Assembly (NCBI RefSeq): GCF_014841125.1
Contig: NZ_JACYTQ010000004.1
Location: forward strand, 422,508 to 486,507
From: Echinicola arenosa
Lineage (GTDB): Bacteria; Bacteroidota; Bacteroidia; Cytophagales; Cyclobacteriaceae
DNA length: 64,000 nt
Direction: 5' to 3'
This document shows positions 48,244 through 56,706 of this stretch, piece by piece. The notes under the pieces were generated by a model. That model had not been told where the DNA came from. It made no database searches and saw nothing but the letters and a program-made list of their open reading frames with translations. Made by a program: the position numbers and the translations under genes. How positions within the stretch are numbered: the stretch's first letter is position 1; every line of letters starts with the position of its first letter.

Positions 48244-48504
48244 ATGGCTCACAAGAAAGGTGTCGGTAGTTCTAAAAACGGTAGAGAATCTCATAGTAAA
48301 CGACTTGGCGTGAAGAAATTCGGTGGCGAGTCTGTAATTGCGGGAAATATTATCGTTAGACAAAGAGGAACCAAGCATCACGCTGGAGTAAATGTAAAAG
48401 TGGGCAAAGACCACACACTATTTGCTGTAGCTGATGGTAAAGTAGAATTTAAGAAAAAGCACGATGGTAAATCTTATGTAAGCGTTATTCCTGCAGAAGC
48501 ATAA
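48244..48504 (+). CDS. rpmA: 50S ribosomal protein L27
   Basis: An 86-residue protein beginning [20 protein letters not shown] with [22 protein letters not shown]. Its N-terminus reaches the peptidyl transferase centre. There is no N-terminal pre-sequence of the Firmicutes type. A terminator follows. Confidence 0.98.
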   Translation: MAHKKGVGSSKNGRESHSKRLGVKKFGGESVIAGNIIVRQRGTKHHAGVNVKVGKDHTLFAVADGKVEFKKKHDGKSYVSVIPAEA

Positions 48505-48533
48505 GATTTTATTAGCGAAAAGCATTAGAATAT

Positions 48534-48566
48534 AAGCTACTCCTGAAAAGGGGTAGCTTTTTTTGT
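48534..48566 (+). terminator. Intrinsic terminator after rpmA
   Basis: A 10-bp stem (48534-48543 with 48550-48559, core GCTAC/GTAGC, one G-T pair), 6-base loop, then a run of T. Confidence 0.87.
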
Positions 48567-48827
48567 TTATCGCCTGAAATGATAAATTTTTTGAGGAATG
48601 GTTGTGGCTCTTACTGTAAAGTAATTGAATTGATAATTTAATCATATTTATTTTTTAAGGTCGATTTACGAGTTTGTCTCACTTATCTGTTTTTTGATGA
48701 CAAAAAGATGCTGGATCATTACATCTGCTTTTTTATTTATACTTTCAAGTGAATTATACCAGTGTTCAGGCCTTTTTATTTTATCTATTTATGATCTATA
48801 TTATTCCTGCTTTAAAGTTTTTTTTTA
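48567..48827 (+). other. AT-rich leader in front of the HlyD-like gene
   Basis: No certain gene. A 43-codon frame from 48697 ends in a TAATG overlap with the HlyD start, but its composition (Phe/Leu/Cys-rich, no clear motif) does not support it. No strong promoter motif is visible. Confidence 0.4.
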
Positions 48828-49991
48828 ATGAGAACGATCTTTCCAGCAGCGATAATCCAACATACAACCGAGTACTACCAAAGTACTATTTCCGTCAAGT
48901 CTAAAGTGATCTACATTAGTTTATTGCTTGGCATTATAGCTGTTTTGGCAAGCCTCCCTTTCATATTTGTAGATGTATCTGTAAGTGCAAGGGGCAGGTT
49001 CCAGACTTCATTGGGAAGGAATGAAATTTATGCGCCAGTCTCTGGGAGGGTTTCTGCTTTGACCATTGTCGAAAATGGCTCTGTTAATAAAGGTGATGTT
49101 TTGGCAGAGATCAAATCTGACCAAGTAGATTTGGAAATTGATGGGCTAGATAATCGGAGGACGATGGTTCAGAGTTTTATTGCTGATTTGCGGAAGCTCA
49201 TGAAACTAACACCGTATAGTGTGGATGAATTTTTAGGGAGGAGCTTGAATTCAAAATATTATCAAGCGGCCTTTTTTGAATATGTATCAGAGATACAGCA
49301 ATTGCAAACTGTATTGGAAAAAGAGAAAAGGGATGTCAAACGTTCAAAAGTGCTTTATGACAGTAAGGCCATTTCAGCCTCCCAATATGAAGAAGTAAGG
49401 GCCAAATTTGAGCAGGCGCTTTCAGATTTGGACATCTACCAAAGTAAAAAGATGTCTGCTTGGGAGCAAGAGCTAAGTGATTATCAAAACGAGTGGGAGC
49501 AGCTGGTCAATGATAAGAAGCTGCTTAGAGATAGGCTCCATCAGTATAAGATTGTGGCTGGCGTGTCTGGGACTATCATCAATTTTGAGAATATAAAAAC
49601 TGGAGATTTTGTGTTTGCAAACCAAAAAATAGCGGAAATATCACCTGACAGTACTCTTAAGGCTATCGCTTTTTTGCCTCCTTCTGATATTGCTTTTGTC
49701 AAGCCAGGACAGAAGGTGTACTTCCAAGTGGATGCCTATGATTATAATCAATGGGGATTGTTGGAAGGGAAAGTGGAGCAAGTTTCAAAGGATATCAATA
49801 TGATCAGCGAGAACCAAGTGGCTTTTCGGGTTATTTGCAATATTGAACAGGAAGCATTGTATTTGAAAAGCGGAGTGAAAGGTGATATGAAACGGGGGAT
49901 GACATTCAATGGTCGTTTTTTGGTAACTGAAAGAAGTTTATATCAGCTTTTATATGATAAAGTGGACGATTGGCTGAACCCTTCTATGTAG
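48828..49991 (+). CDS. HlyD-family periplasmic adaptor for a peptide exporter
   Basis: A 387-residue membrane-fusion protein. A cytoplasmic N-terminus and one helix (VIYISLLLGIIAVLASLPFIF) are followed by the biotinyl-lipoyl-like segment (EIYAPVSGRVSALTIVENGSVNKGDVLAEI). A helical coiled-coil hairpin (about residues 90-230) and the beta-barrel part (LKAIAFLPPSDIAFVKPGQKVYFQVDAY) come next. It should link the inner-membrane exporter encoded next (18 nt downstream) to an outer-membrane channel. No TolC-like gene is in this window. Confidence 0.88.
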   Translation: MRTIFPAAIIQHTTEYYQSTISVKSKVIYISLLLGIIAVLASLPFIFVDVSVSARGRFQTSLGRNEIYAPVSGRVSALTIVENGSVNKGDVLAEIKSDQVDLEIDGLDNRRTMVQSFIADLRKLMKLTPYSVDEFLGRSLNSKYYQAAFFEYVSEIQQLQTVLEKEKRDVKRSKVLYDSKAISASQYEEVRAKFEQALSDLDIYQSKKMSAWEQELSDYQNEWEQLVNDKKLLRDRLHQYKIVAGVSGTIINFENIKTGDFVFANQKIAEISPDSTLKAIAFLPPSDIAFVKPGQKVYFQVDAYDYNQWGLLEGKVEQVSKDINMISENQVAFRVICNIEQEALYLKSGVKGDMKRGMTFNGRFLVTERSLYQLLYDKVDDWLNPSM

Positions 49992-50009
49992 AGAGTTAAT
50001 ACGAGTTGA

Positions 50010-52163
50010 ATGAATATTAAAATCAAACAGCGAGATATCACAGATTGTGGAGCAGCTTGCCTTGCTTCCGTAGCGAGGCATTATGGGTTGAAAATGCCCA
50101 TTTCGAAAATCCGGCAGTTGGCCTCTACAGATCAAAAGGGGACTAATGTACTGGGCTTAATAGATGCTGCTGAAAAATTAGGTTTTTCTGCGAAAGGAGT
50201 AAGGGGAAGCTTTGAAAGTTTGTCCCAAGTTCCCAGGCCTGCTATTGCGCATGTGATCATTAATAAAGTATTGCATCATTTTTTGGTGATCTATGGCATT
50301 AATAGAAAATATGTAAAGGTAATGGATCCTGCAGATGGACAAATGAGAAAGATTCCTCATGAGGAATTCAAAGCCATTTGGTCTGGTATTTTGGTAATCC
50401 TGATGCCCAATGAAGAATTTAAGTCTTTGAATGAGACTGTGCCAGTCAGAAGAAGATTTTGGTATTTGATCAGTCCTCATAAGAGTGTCATGCTTCAGGC
50501 AGTAATTGGAGCGGGAGTTTACACAGTATTAGGCCTTTCGACTTCCATCTATGTACAGAAGATAGTGGATCATGTTTTTGTGAGCAGGAATACTAATTTG
50601 CTCAACCTCATGAGTGTGGTCATGATTCTTTTGCTCCTGTTTCAGATTTTTATCGGAGTTTTTAAAACGGTATTCGTTTTAAAAACAGGGCAAAGAATTG
50701 ATGCTAGGCTTATTTTAGGATATTATAAGCATCTATTGACATTGCCACAACGGTTTTTTGATGCCATGCGGGTTGGTGAGATCATTTCCAGGATTAATGA
50801 TGCTGTTAAAATCCGAGCATTCATCAATGATGTATCCATTAATTTGATCGTAAATATTTTTGTGGTGGTTTTTTCCTTTGCGTTAATGTTTACATTTTTC
50901 TGGAAGTTGGCTTTGATAATGACCATGATAGTTCCTTTGTACATTGTCATCTATGTGATCACCAACTATTTGAACAAAAGAGTGGAAAGAAGATTAATGG
51001 AGAGCTCTGCTGAACTGGAATCCCAATTGGTAGAATCAATCAATTCAATTGGGACAATAAAGCAGTTTGGTGCAGAGGATCATGCCAATATCAAAACAGA
51101 AACCAAATTTATTTCCATGTTGGGCTCTGTTTACCGTTCTGGCATGAACAATGTATTTTCTAACAATTCTTCAGAATTTATTTCTAAATTATTCACCATA
51201 ATTTTACTGTGGGTTGGAGCAGGGTATGTATTGAAAAATGAAATCACTCCTGGAGAGCTTTTGTCCTTTTATGCTTTGGTAGGTTACTTGACAGGCCCAA
51301 TTACAGGTTTGATTGGGATGAACAAAACGATACAGAATGCAGTGATTGCAGCGGATAGACTTTTTGAGATAATGGATTTGGAGATTGAGGAAAAAGGAGA
51401 GAAGTTTTCGATAGACAGGGAAGCTTTAGGGGATATTGTGTTCCAAAACGTGGTTTTTCGATATGGTTCAAGGGCTAAAGTCTTTGATGGCCTTAACCTT
51501 CATATTCCAAAAGGAAAGATTACTGGAATAGTTGGTGAGAGTGGATCGGGTAAGTCGACTTTGATAGCATTGCTTCAGCATCTTTACCCTGTGCTATCTG
51601 GACAAATTAAGATAGGCAATCACGATATAAGCTTTTTGGATCATGCAAGTCTAAGAAAATTTGTCACAGTAGTCCCTCAGAGAATTGATCTGTTTGCAGG
51701 AAATTTGGTAGAGAACATTGCTCTTGGGGATTATAAACCAGATATGCAAAAAATTGTAGCCATTTGTCATGAATTAGGAATGATGGAGTTTATTGAAGGA
51801 CTTCCCAATGGTTTTGGCACTTATTTAGGGGAAAATGGAGCTTCTCTTTCTGGTGGACAAAAGCAAAGAGTGGCTATTGCCCGGGCGCTTTACAGGGGTC
51901 CAGAAATCATCATCATGGATGAAGCTACTTCTTCTCTCGATCCAAAGGCTGAAAATTATGTGCAGCAAGTAATAAGGTCTCTAGCAAACAAAGGAAAAAC
52001 GGTGGTGTTTATCACACATCGATTGGCTGCTGTTAAAGATTTTGATAAGATATTGGTTTTGGATGAAGGGAAACTGGTGGAACAAGGTTCCCATGATGTT
52101 TTGCTCACCCAAAAAGGTACTTATATGGATATGGTGAAAAAGCAAACTTTTGAATTGGGGTAA
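50010..52163 (+). CDS. Peptidase C39-containing ABC exporter (leader-cleaving peptide transporter)
   Basis: A 717-residue, three-domain exporter. The N-terminal C39 peptidase has Gln7, catalytic Cys13 (ITDCGAACLAS), His90 (in VLHHFLVIYG) and Asp106 (VMDPADG), the full catalytic set. Six membrane helices follow (about 155-430). The ATPase domain has Walker A GESGSGKS (about 509), LSGGQKQR (about 612), IIIMDEATSSLDP and H-loop ITHRLAA (about 667). Such proteins cut substrates after a Gly-Gly leader while exporting them. The leader peptide at 52811 fits exactly. Confidence 0.94.
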   Translation: MNIKIKQRDITDCGAACLASVARHYGLKMPISKIRQLASTDQKGTNVLGLIDAAEKLGFSAKGVRGSFESLSQVPRPAIAHVIINKVLHHFLVIYGINRKYVKVMDPADGQMRKIPHEEFKAIWSGILVILMPNEEFKSLNETVPVRRRFWYLISPHKSVMLQAVIGAGVYTVLGLSTSIYVQKIVDHVFVSRNTNLLNLMSVVMILLLLFQIFIGVFKTVFVLKTGQRIDARLILGYYKHLLTLPQRFFDAMRVGEIISRINDAVKIRAFINDVSINLIVNIFVVVFSFALMFTFFWKLALIMTMIVPLYIVIYVITNYLNKRVERRLMESSAELESQLVESINSIGTIKQFGAEDHANIKTETKFISMLGSVYRSGMNNVFSNNSSEFISKLFTIILLWVGAGYVLKNEITPGELLSFYALVGYLTGPITGLIGMNKTIQNAVIAADRLFEIMDLEIEEKGEKFSIDREALGDIVFQNVVFRYGSRAKVFDGLNLHIPKGKITGIVGESGSGKSTLIALLQHLYPVLSGQIKIGNHDISFLDHASLRKFVTVVPQRIDLFAGNLVENIALGDYKPDMQKIVAICHELGMMEFIEGLPNGFGTYLGENGASLSGGQKQRVAIARALYRGPEIIIMDEATSSLDPKAENYVQQVIRSLANKGKTVVFITHRLAAVKDFDKILVLDEGKLVEQGSHDVLLTQKGTYMDMVKKQTFELG

Positions 52164-52178
52164 ATAAATAGCTGAGCT

Positions 52179-52508
52179 ATGAACTTTATAAAACATATTG
52201 AGCGTATTCAGCTCATCAATAAATTGGTAAAAGAAGGAAAGACAGGGAGTCCGGAAGATTTGTCCAATAGATTGGGGATTAGTAGAAGGCAATTATACAA
52301 TCATTTGGAAAGTCTGAAGGATATGGGGCTTGAAGTGGCATTTTCTAGAAAGATCAATAGTTTTTATTATGTAGAAGATAAACATTTGGAAATGACTTTT
52401 AGTTTAAAGGTGATAGGTCCGGAAGAAGCAGAAAATATTTATGGTGGCGTATTTCTTCCTTTATTTGATGATTTGATGGTAGGGTTGGATTGGGGAAGAA
52501 TGTGGTAA
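52179..52508 (+). CDS. Small helix-turn-helix protein of the peptide-export locus
   Basis: A 109-residue protein. The N-terminal winged HTH_11/DeoR-like DNA-binding part reads INKLVKEGKTGSPEDLSNRL and GISRRQLYNHLESLKDMG. A short hydrophobic C-terminal region (IYGGVFLPLFDDLMVGLDWG) may mediate dimerisation or membrane contact. It starts 15 nt after the exporter and ends at a terminator, so the three genes form one operon. It is the obvious candidate regulator, but its targets are unknown. Confidence 0.7.
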   Translation: MNFIKHIERIQLINKLVKEGKTGSPEDLSNRLGISRRQLYNHLESLKDMGLEVAFSRKINSFYYVEDKHLEMTFSLKVIGPEEAENIYGGVFLPLFDDLMVGLDWGRMW

Positions 52509-52554
52509 GTCAAAATAAAACAATTTTAATTTTTTAAAATAGACAATGATTACG

Positions 52555-52591
52555 AAAAGCGCTCTGTGTAAACCACAGGGCCTTTTTTTTT
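52555..52591 (+). terminator. Terminator ending the HlyD-C39-HTH operon
   Basis: Stem GCTCTGTG/CACAGGGC (52561-52568 with 52574-52581, one G-T pair), 5-base loop, then a run of nine T. It separates the export operon from the peptide gene. Confidence 0.85.
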
Positions 52592-52616
52592 GTGTTTTTT
52601 ACCTTTTTTAAATTGC

Positions 52617-52713
52617 TGATCACTAAAATAAATATGTTTTTTTTGGTGATATTTTCTTCCGTGCATGTTTTCTGCACGCTCATGCCCTACTTTAGAACCA
52701 TGGTTAGTGATCA
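52617..52713. repeat. Long-range inverted repeat with nested hairpin upstream of the peptide gene
   Basis: TGATCACTAA (52617-52626) and TTAGTGATCA (52704-52713) are perfect inverted copies, separated by 77 bases. Within the gap lies a second hairpin CGTGCA/TGCACG (52660-52665 with 52673-52678). The arms could be two binding sites of a dimeric regulator (for example the HTH protein) or a folded RNA leader. The function is not known. Confidence 0.55.
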
Positions 52714-52810
52714 ATAACACACTTGATGTCACAAAGGACTTTTAAAATGGAAGCAATTAAGTGAAAAGTTGATAGACCAAAGTAATATTTTTAACCAAAC
52801 TTGACAGACT

Positions 52811-53008
52811 ATGGAGCTTAACAAAAAGAGTATTGACTTAAAAGAATTTGGTGTAGAAGAATTAGAAAAAACTGAGCTAGAACAGACCAATGGCGGATTG
52901 TCCTTGAGTCTGGGAGGTCCTATATCATTAGGAGGTGTGATTATGCTTCCGCTGAATCTAGGATTCTTAAACCTAGGAACTAATCTAGGCTTAGACCTTA
53001 ATGTTTAG
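52811..53008 (+). CDS. Double-glycine leader peptide, putative exported natural-product precursor
   Basis: A 65-residue peptide. Leader residues 1-29 (acidic/basic amphipathic, FGVEELEKTELEQTNGG) end in a Gly-Gly cleavage site like that of class II bacteriocins and of the GG-Bacteroidetes precursor family. The core (30-65) is hydrophobic: no Cys, no Lys/Arg, one acidic residue, and Leu-Gly at 34, 40, 50, 55 and 59 (LSLGGP, LGGV, LGF, LGT, LGL). The C39 exporter 650 bases upstream should cut and export it. Activity (antimicrobial, signalling or structural) is unknown. It has its own terminator and no neighbour that looks like an immunity or modifying protein. Confidence 0.75.
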   Translation: MELNKKSIDLKEFGVEELEKTELEQTNGGLSLSLGGPISLGGVIMLPLNLGFLNLGTNLGLDLNV

Positions 53009-53081
53009 GAGATCCTTAAAGAATATTTTTTTGTATTTACTATGTTGGTGATTTTTTAATTCTCGTGTTGATTAACGTCAG

Positions 53082-53115
53082 AAGGGATACATGTGTGGTG
53101 TATCCCTTTCTTTAT
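53082..53115 (+). terminator. Terminator after the leader-peptide gene
   Basis: A 10-bp stem (53082-53091 with 53099-53108, core GGGATACA/TGTATCCC), 7-base loop, then a T-rich tail. The peptide gene is therefore transcribed alone. Confidence 0.85.
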
Positions 53116-53296
53116 TTTATATTGTTTTCATTTTCTTATCATTACAGATTCCTGAAGATTTAAGTATTACATAATTTGTTTGTTTAAGCATTAAAAAATA
53201 CTTTTAATAGAATTTTTATCATTCATAATTAAAGTAGTTGACATAAAAATTGTTTCCATTTCGGAGTATTGAACCCTAAAATTTTAAAAATCAAAT

Positions 53297-54625
53297 ATGA
53301 AAAAAGTTTCATTTTTGATGCTCTTGGCTTGTATAGTGACCTCGCCAATCATCGCTCAAAATAGTATTGACTTCAAGGAGTTTTCCTTGGACAATGGATT
53401 GCATGTGATCATGCATAAAGACAACACCACACCGATTGTAGTGACTTCCGTATTGTATCATGTTGGCTCTAAAAATGAGGATCCTAGCAGAACTGGTTTT
53501 GCACACTTTTTTGAGCATCTCCTTTTTGAAGGAAGTGAGAACATTGGTAGAGGAGAATACATGAAAAAAATTCAGTCTGAAGGAGGTACATTAAATGCCT
53601 ATACAAGTAACGACCTTACTTATTACTATGAGACGCTTCCTTCCAATAAGTTGGAGATGGCACTTTATATGGAAAGTGAAAGAATGCTTCATGCCAAAAT
53701 CGATGAAACTGGAGTGGAGACACAAAGAGAGGTGGTAAAAGAGGAGAAGCGCCAACGTTATGACAACCAGCCTTATGGTACTATCTTGCCAGAGACGCTG
53801 AAAAGAGCTTATTCAAAGCATCCATATCAGTGGGCACCCATTGGTTCCTTGGATCATTTGAACGAAGCTTCTTTGGCTGAATTCATGAAATTCTATAAAG
53901 ATTTCTATGTGCCAAATAATGCGACATTGACCATCGCTGGTGATATCGATTATGACCAAACGGAAGAGTGGGTGAAAATGTATTTCTCTGAAATTCCAAA
54001 AGGGAATGATGATATTTACAGGCCAAATATAGAGGAACCTAAAAAACAAGAAGAGGTCAGGGATGTTATTTATGACAATATCCAGATTCCTGCAGTGATT
54101 CAGGCTTATAATTTACCTCCTAAAAATGATGCTGATTCTTACGCTATGGACATGCTTTCGACCTACCTAACTGGTGGTAAATCATCCCTAATGACCAAGG
54201 AATTGGTAGATAAACAGCAGAAGGCACTTGCAGTAGCAGCAATTCCTCTTGAGTTGGAGGATGGTGGTATTTTTATCATGTATGGCATTACCAATATGGG
54301 GGTGAAAGCAGATGAATTAGAAACTGAAATTGATGTTTTGATCAAGCAAGTTCAGGAGGAAGGCGTTTCCGAGCAGGATTTCGCGAAGCTTCAGAATATC
54401 ATTGAAAATGATCTAGTGAGTAAAAACTCAACTATGGCAGGCATAGCGGAGAATCTGTCACAATCTTATGTGTTTTATGGTAGCACTGACCATATCAATG
54501 ATGAGCTGGCAAAATACAGGGAAGTGAGCAGAGAAGATTTGCAAAAAGTGGCCAACAAGTACCTGACTTTGGATGGAAGAGTGGTACTTTATTACTTGCC
54601 AAAATCTGAACAGCCACAAGAATAG
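53297..54625 (+). CDS. M16 family zinc peptidase, catalytic subunit
   Basis: A 442-residue exported protein: signal peptide (MKKVSFLMLLACIVTSPIIAQ), M16 domain with the inverted zinc motif HFFEH (His70, Glu73, His74) and the third ligand region ETQREVVKEEKRQRYDN. It should degrade peptides in the periplasm or at the envelope. It lies 26 nt before a second M16 gene without the metal motif, the standard catalytic/non-catalytic pair. It starts about 290 bases after the leader-peptide gene, but on a separate transcript. Confidence 0.92.
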   Translation: MKKVSFLMLLACIVTSPIIAQNSIDFKEFSLDNGLHVIMHKDNTTPIVVTSVLYHVGSKNEDPSRTGFAHFFEHLLFEGSENIGRGEYMKKIQSEGGTLNAYTSNDLTYYYETLPSNKLEMALYMESERMLHAKIDETGVETQREVVKEEKRQRYDNQPYGTILPETLKRAYSKHPYQWAPIGSLDHLNEASLAEFMKFYKDFYVPNNATLTIAGDIDYDQTEEWVKMYFSEIPKGNDDIYRPNIEEPKKQEEVRDVIYDNIQIPAVIQAYNLPPKNDADSYAMDMLSTYLTGGKSSLMTKELVDKQQKALAVAAIPLELEDGGIFIMYGITNMGVKADELETEIDVLIKQVQEEGVSEQDFAKLQNIIENDLVSKNSTMAGIAENLSQSYVFYGSTDHINDELAKYREVSREDLQKVANKYLTLDGRVVLYYLPKSEQPQE

Positions 54626-54651
54626 TTTTTACTATAACATTGACATAACTT

Positions 54652-56700
54652 ATGAAAAAGATAGTATTATATATATGCCTTTGCATGGTAATCTCAAGTT
54701 TGAGCTATGCACAAGTGGACAGAAGCAAATATCCAGAGCCAGGTCCTGCGCCAAAAATCGAGTTGAATGACCCTGCTACTTTTACATTGAAAAATGGACT
54801 GAAAGTGTTTGTAGTGGAGAATCATAAATTACCGAGAGTAGCTTTCTCTTTGGTGATCGATAGGGATCCGCTTTTAGAAGAGGACAAGGCAGGGATGACT
54901 GGTTTTGTTGGGGAAATGCTAATGGCCGGAACGACTAACCGTACCAAGGACCAGCTGGATGAGGAAGTTGACTTTATAGGAGCGTCTTTAAGTGCTGGCT
55001 CGACTTCCATTTTTGCCTCTTCATTGAAAAAGCATCAAGGGAAAGTTTTGGATTTGATGTCTGATGTGCTTTATAACCCAGCTTTTCCTGAGTCTGAATT
55101 GGATAAATTGAAAAAACAAGCGATTACTGGTTTGGCTGCATCCAAAGATGATCCCAATGCTATTTCTGGGAGATTAACTTCTGCATTGGATTTTGGAAAA
55201 GATCACCCATATGGGGAAACAGAATCAGAAGAGACCTTGGAAAATGTTAGTGTTGAAGATATTAGATCCTATTATCAAACTTATTATAAGCCTAATATTG
55301 CCTACTTGGCTATTGTAGGTGACATAGATAAGGCTGAAGCCAAGAAGGTAGTAGAGAAATATTTTAGCAAGTGGGAAAAAGGAGAGGTACCTGAAATGAA
55401 ATATGATACTCCAACGCCTCCAACTGAAAATAAGGTGGCTTTGGTGGATCGTTCTGCCTCCGTTCAATCCGTTATTGATATTACTTATCCTTTAGAAATG
55501 AGACTTTCCAGTGAAGACTATCTCAGTACTAGGGTATTGAACTATATCATAGGGGGCGGGTCTTCATCAAGATTATTCATGAATTTGCGAGAAGATAAAG
55601 GATATACCTATGGAGCTTATTCATCTATCGGTGCTGATAAATTGATTACCAGTTTCTCGGCAGGAGCATCTGTAAGGACTGAGGTGACTGATTCAGCTAT
55701 TGTTGAGCTAGTGTATGAGATTAATAAAATTGTTGATGAAGGTGTTACAGCTGAAGAGTTGGAATCGGCCAAAGCCAATTTGAGCGGAAGATTTGGGAGG
55801 TCATTAGAAAGTCCATCTACTTTGGCTAGTTTTGCCATGGACATAGATAGGTATAATTTACCTTCTGACTTTTATAAGACGTATTTGCAACGGTTGAGTG
55901 CATTGACTGTGGAAGACATCAATGCTGCAGCAAAGAAATACATTAAGCCAAATAATATTTACATTACGGTGGTAGGCAATGGTTCTGAAATCAAGGATAA
56001 ATTGGAACAGTTTGGCCCAGTTAGCTTGTACGATAACCAAGGAAATCCCGCAAAAGAAATTGAAATGACTGATGCGGATATTACTGCAGATAAGGTTATC
56101 GATAATTACATAGCGGCCATTGGAGGAGAAGAAGCAGTGAATGCACTAGAGACAGCAAAAGTTATGATGAAGGCTGAGGTTCAGGGACAAGTGATTGAAA
56201 TGACCATGCTCTATGATGATCCGGGTATGAGGTTCAACCAGAAAGTGTCCATGATGGGGAACACAGTGTCCAATACAACCTTGTCTGAAGGAAAGGGATC
56301 TGTTGTAGCAATGGGGCAAACCCAAGAGTTAACTGATGAGCAGTATGAAGAAGCTAAGATGAATATGTTTATTATCCCTGAGGCTCATTATGAAGAATTG
56401 ATGTATACGTTGACCTTGGATGGTATCAAAGACGTGGAGGGAGAAAATGCTTACAAAGTCATTGTTTCTAATCCTACTGGAGCAAAAAGTGTAAACTACT
56501 ATAGTGTGGAAACCGGGTTAAAGGTGAAAAGTGAAAATGAAAAAACAGGTGAGTTAACTTATTCTGATTATGAAGATCACAATGGCGTGAAATATGCTAT
56601 GAAGATGGTGATGAAGTCTCCTATGATTCCAGTTCCCCTAAATACAACTGTAGAATCTTTGGAGATTAATCCAGAGTTAACAGATGCAGATTTTAAATAA
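54652..56700 (+). CDS. M16 family non-catalytic subunit with extra C-terminal domain
   Basis: A 682-residue exported protein (signal LYICLCMVISSLSYAQ). The M16 halves are present, but the position of HFFEH reads GFVGE (about residues 84-88), so all metal residues are lost. The substrate-binding Arg/Tyr motif LREDKGYTYGAYSS is kept. Residues ~475-682 form an additional domain (KVIDNYIAAIGGEEAVNALE ... ELTDADFK), similar to lipoprotein-carrier-like folds. The two M16 proteins probably form a heterodimer. Confidence 0.88.
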   Translation: MKKIVLYICLCMVISSLSYAQVDRSKYPEPGPAPKIELNDPATFTLKNGLKVFVVENHKLPRVAFSLVIDRDPLLEEDKAGMTGFVGEMLMAGTTNRTKDQLDEEVDFIGASLSAGSTSIFASSLKKHQGKVLDLMSDVLYNPAFPESELDKLKKQAITGLAASKDDPNAISGRLTSALDFGKDHPYGETESEETLENVSVEDIRSYYQTYYKPNIAYLAIVGDIDKAEAKKVVEKYFSKWEKGEVPEMKYDTPTPPTENKVALVDRSASVQSVIDITYPLEMRLSSEDYLSTRVLNYIIGGGSSSRLFMNLREDKGYTYGAYSSIGADKLITSFSAGASVRTEVTDSAIVELVYEINKIVDEGVTAEELESAKANLSGRFGRSLESPSTLASFAMDIDRYNLPSDFYKTYLQRLSALTVEDINAAAKKYIKPNNIYITVVGNGSEIKDKLEQFGPVSLYDNQGNPAKEIEMTDADITADKVIDNYIAAIGGEEAVNALETAKVMMKAEVQGQVIEMTMLYDDPGMRFNQKVSMMGNTVSNTTLSEGKGSVVAMGQTQELTDEQYEEAKMNMFIIPEAHYEELMYTLTLDGIKDVEGENAYKVIVSNPTGAKSVNYYSVETGLKVKSENEKTGELTYSDYEDHNGVKYAMKMVMKSPMIPVPLNTTVESLEINPELTDADFK

Positions 56701-56706
56701 AGCTAT

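Noticed and set aside
48697..48828. A 43-codon frame ending in a TAATG overlap with the HlyD-like gene
   Set aside because: Phe/Leu/Cys-rich with no motif, in AT-rich leader DNA; the overlap is explained by a T run before the ATG. Not enough to call a gene.
52550..52732. A 60-codon minus-strand frame between the export operon and the peptide gene
   Set aside because: Lys- and low-complexity-rich, it spans the terminator and inverted repeat and has no family feature.
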